A DNA stretch of 7,963 nucleotides, taken from NCBI GenBank assembly GCA_036845225.1, contig DAIUEJ010000067.1:1-7963 (forward strand), read 5' to 3'. The stretch's first letter is position 1. Each line of letters opens with the position of its first letter. Origin of the DNA: FEN-680 sp036845225 (GTDB lineage: Bacteria; Actinomycetota; Geothermincolia; Fen-727; Anoxymicrobiaceae). This document shows, piece after piece, positions 5,583-7,963 of this stretch. The position numbers and the translations under genes are program-made. The notes beneath the pieces are model-generated. The model did not search any database and was not told where the DNA came from. It worked only from the letters and a program-made list of their open reading frames with translations.

Positions 5583-7114
5583 GCGGATGGCGAGGCGGCC
5601 GCCTCGATCCGTTCCACGACCAGGCACAGCGGCGCCCCCGCGCCGAGGCGACCGGCGAAGGGCTTCTTCTCGGTGCGCCCCACCTCGAGGGACACACGCG
5701 CCGTCTTCACGCCGACACCCGGGGGTATCTCGAGCCGGTGCGTCTCAACCTCATCATCCAGCCCGATTGTGCCCAGGACAACTCCGTCCAGGCGGACCGT
5801 CACCTCGGCCGGTCGCTCGAATCCGTACAGTTCGACCAGTCCGAGCTTCAGGTTCAGATCGGTGGCCCCCTCCGGAATCCGTATCACCAGGTCGGCCTTC
5901 CGGTGTGCCTTTCGGACCGGCTCTGAGAGCCTGGAGTCCAGCGCGTACCAGCCCCTGCCGAGCCATTGCGAGTCCTGCTCGAGCCCGGGTGCCAGGCTCG
6001 ACGGCACCTCGCCCCCGCGTCCCAGGCGCGCGTTCAGGTAGGCGGTGCCGGGCTTGAACGCGGAGGGTGAGGTGGGCAGTCCCAGGGCGACGAACAGGTT
6101 TCGAAGGGCCGACTTGGGGTGCACGCGCGGCACCCTCGCCGCGACCCTCCTGCCCAGCGCCACGAGCTTCCACGAACGGTAGTTAGCCTCGGCCTGGAGC
6201 CGGCAGGACAGGGAACGGGCGGCCTGCAACGGCCAGGGGCGGTCGCCCTTCCTGGCCAGCAGACAGCAGAACGAACGGCCGTAGACCACCTCGCATTCCT
6301 GCGGAACCAGTCCAGCTTGGCGGAAGAGCCCGAACCATTCCGCGAGGCCGATCAACCGCTCGGTTATGCCTTCGGCCGCCTCGGGGGGCGGCTCGTCGCC
6401 CGCCCAGGCCAGGTGCTCGGATACGAGAGCGAACTTCCCCCCGCGCTTGAGCACCCTCCTGACCTCGGAGAAGAAGAGCCGCGTGTCGGCGGCGTGGTGG
6501 GCCGACTCGGATTCGGCGACCATGTCGAATGTCCCGTCCCTGAACGGGAGGCGGTGCATGTCGCCCCGCACCCGCTCAAAGAAGAGGCCCGCTTCCTCAA
6601 TGAAGATGTCCGCGGTCTCCAGGCCGATGTAGATCTTGGTCAAGGTGTCCAGGGCTACCACGGACGCGCCCCTGGCAGCGAGCGCGGCGGACGACCAGCA
6701 GCGCCCGGCACCGACGTCCAGGACCACCATGCCCTCCACAGTCCTGTCGAGGGCGAACCTGGTAAAGTTGTCCCCGATGGCTCTCCAGAGATCCCGCGCG
6801 TCGTCGCTGGGCTCGAACTCGCTCGTGATGTCGGGAAGGCTCAACATCATCCGCCTGTAAGTGTCGTGCATTGTCTGGTCGAACTCGTCCAGGTCTATCT
6901 TGCCCGACCAGGCGTCCACCTCCGTGTTGACCGAATCCATTACCACCGGAAGCAGGGCGGCGATTCCCTTGTCCACGGGGTAGGAGGACCCGCACCCGGA
7001 GCAGTCTATCGCGGCGGACCTGATCTCCGTGCCGTCGTCGAGAGGGTCGGCGAGCGTCAGGGACCTGCCGCCGCACGACGGGCACTCGACTATGTCCAGC
7101 AGGATTCTCCTCAC
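5579..7114 (-). CDS. SAM-dependent methyltransferase with Trm112-like zinc domain and C-terminal beta module
   Basis: 511 residues from a GTG at 7114, with GGAGG about 10 bases upstream. Seen in order: a Trm112/zinc-finger-like domain (about 7-56; Cys11, Cys14, Cys38, Cys41, then YPVDKGI); a class I Rossmann methyltransferase domain (about 100-290) with SAM motif I VLDVGAGRC (131-139), acidic Asp156 in VVALD, GDMHRLPF (184-191) and a later EVRRVLKRGGKFALVSEH segment (217-234); a basic helical linker (about 295-345); and a beta-rich C-terminal module (about 375-505; GRGWYALD, RIPEGATDLNLKL, VTVRLDGVVLGTIGL, HRLEIPPG). Similar C-terminal modules occur in polysaccharide and glycan-modifying enzymes, which suggests but does not show a glycan or lipid-linked substrate. 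It lies 28 bases after the Fe-S gene and overlaps the next gene by four bases. Confidence 0.88.
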   Translation of the reverse strand: MRRILLDIVECPSCGGRSLTLADPLDDGTEIRSAAIDCSGCGSSYPVDKGIAALLPVVMDSVNTEVDAWSGKIDLDEFDQTMHDTYRRMMLSLPDITSEFEPSDDARDLWRAIGDNFTRFALDRTVEGMVVLDVGAGRCWSSAALAARGASVVALDTLTKIYIGLETADIFIEEAGLFFERVRGDMHRLPFRDGTFDMVAESESAHHAADTRLFFSEVRRVLKRGGKFALVSEHLAWAGDEPPPEAAEGITERLIGLAEWFGLFRQAGLVPQECEVVYGRSFCCLLARKGDRPWPLQAARSLSCRLQAEANYRSWKLVALGRRVAARVPRVHPKSALRNLFVALGLPTSPSAFKPGTAYLNARLGRGGEVPSSLAPGLEQDSQWLGRGWYALDSRLSEPVRKAHRKADLVIRIPEGATDLNLKLGLVELYGFERPAEVTVRLDGVVLGTIGLDDEVETHRLEIPPGVGVKTARVSLEVGRTEKKPFAGRLGAGAPLCLVVERIEAAASPSA

Positions 7115-7142
7115 TCGCAGGCGCCTCCGTTCCGCTCGCTAA

Positions 7143-7963
7143 TCATTCGTAGGAGACGTACTCCCTTATCCTCTCGTACGACTTCTCGAGGAAATCGGGG
7201 TCGGTGATCCGCACTTCAATCACGCCGTTGGGGCAGGTCAGGGCGCACCGGCCGCACGCGCGGCAGTAATCGCTTATCACGGCTTTCCCGTCGGTTACCG
7301 TGATTGCCTGCGTGTAGCAGCGGTCGACGCATTTCTTGCAGCCCTTGCACGCGTCGGTCACCTCTATCTCGATCCCGTCCAGTTTTCTCAAGGTGGGCTC
7401 GACGTACCCCACCGGCGCGTACGCCGAGAACCGGGTGACGCAGCAGCACTCGCAGCAGAAGCAGACGGTGAGAAGACGGCCCCGGTCCTTGATCCTGAAG
7501 ATGAAGTTGTCGACACGGGCCTTGCCCACGATCGGCACCAGACCGGCCTCGACGGCTTTGCGCGCGTGAGCCTTCGCCTCTTCGACGCCCACTTCCCTGA
7601 ATGGGAAGTTCTTGGCCTCCGGGGCCGAATCCCCCATGAGCAGACACCCGATCTCCACCGGGTAATGCTTGCACTTGAAGCCCTTCCGGCAGCCGCAGTA
7701 GTCGGTGATTATCCGGTGCGAGGCTTCCTCGATGAAACGGTCGAGCAGTGCAACGGGCAGGGGCGCGCTCTCGGGCATCTCGATGTCCTCGTTGATGGGA
7801 AGCCAGCGCATGTCGGTCTTGTCCTCGCGCAACCAGGGGTGCCAGCGGTTCACGCGGGGCAGCTTGTAGACGTCCATGAACCGGGCTATGAGCTCGGGCA
7901 CGGGGACATTGAGCAGGTTTTTGGCGGTGGCCACATCATATTTGGGCTTGACGTCATTCAGCG
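7143..7963 (-). CDS. Multi-cluster 4Fe-4S ferredoxin-type protein (5' end outside window)
   Basis: The frame is open to the window edge. A GTG at 7934 could start a 263-residue product but has no Shine-Dalgarno site, and the upstream codons read as normal protein (LNDVKPKYDV), so the true start is probably beyond 7963. Numbering from that GTG: two ferredoxin motifs, CKGCKKCVDRC (Cys196, 199, 202, 206) and CRACGRCALTC (Cys224, 227, 230, 234), should carry two [4Fe-4S] clusters. Upstream are two more Cys groups, CGCRKGFKC (80, 82, 88) with Cys97, and a dense CFCCECCC (158-165), likely holding further clusters or metal. No TM or signal peptide is seen. It is a cytoplasmic electron carrier or oxidoreductase component. 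Related anaerobe proteins share the early CxCR motif, the NCC/CCC-type motif and a ferredoxin tail, but I know of no assigned reaction. It lies 28 bases upstream of the methyltransferase gene and is probably co-transcribed. Confidence 0.85.
   Translation of the reverse strand, partial: LNDVKPKYDVATAKNLLNVPVPELIARFMDVYKLPRVNRWHPWLREDKTDMRWLPINEDIEMPESAPLPVALLDRFIEEASHRIITDYCGCRKGFKCKHYPVEIGCLLMGDSAPEAKNFPFREVGVEEAKAHARKAVEAGLVPIVGKARVDNFIFRIKDRGRLLTVCFCCECCCVTRFSAYAPVGYVEPTLRKLDGIEIEVTDACKGCKKCVDRCYTQAITVTDGKAVISDYCRACGRCALTCPNGVIEVRITDPDFLEKSYERIREYVSYE

Noticed and set aside
6119..7207. Long plus-strand open frame opposite the methyltransferase.
   Set aside because: Antisense shadow of a GC-rich gene; no motif, and the minus strand shows clear SAM and zinc motifs.

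Overview
The window is mostly GC-rich bacterial DNA with tightly packed genes, GTG starts beside ATG, and clear Shine-Dalgarno sites. A cysteine-rich ferredoxin-type protein and a flavin dehydrogenase suggest an anaerobe or facultative anaerobe. A high-GC lineage, possibly a deep-branching anaerobic actinobacterium, would fit, but no marker gene fixes the taxon. I see no rRNA, tRNA, CRISPR array, transposase or integrase.

Layout: one gene is on the + strand (154-1317), a zinc-ribbon membrane protein with a large extracytoplasmic part. Everything else is on the minus strand. From the right edge leftwards: a 5'-truncated multi-cluster [4Fe-4S] protein (7963-7143); a three-part SAM methyltransferase with a zinc-binding N-terminus and a beta-rich C-terminus (7114-5579); a low-GC block of small genes, namely a 130-residue membrane zinc-ribbon protein (5582-5190), a 180-residue zinc-ribbon protein (5081-4539), a 32-residue micro-ORF (4465-4367) and a stunted 62-residue membrane protein (4363-4175); a GC-rich, apparently gene-poor gap (4174-3924); a two-gene operon of a 161-residue protein and a GMC-family FAD oxidoreductase (3923-1879, ATGA overlap); and a 115-residue two-TM zinc-ribbon protein (1767-1420) that converges on the + strand gene.

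How the genes may work together: the GMC oxidoreductase and the 161-residue protein almost certainly act as a pair, because translation is coupled and small partner subunits are usual for several GMC dehydrogenases. The Fe-S protein and the methyltransferase are 28 bp apart and probably co-transcribed, but no shared pathway is evident. The recurring theme is the zinc ribbon. Four proteins join a CxxC...CxxC ribbon to another module, three of them clearly through a membrane segment and a Pro-rich linker. The low-GC block looks acquired or recombined, with its left junction just beyond a gene that seems to be cut short. I did not find a recognisable defence, toxin or secretion system.
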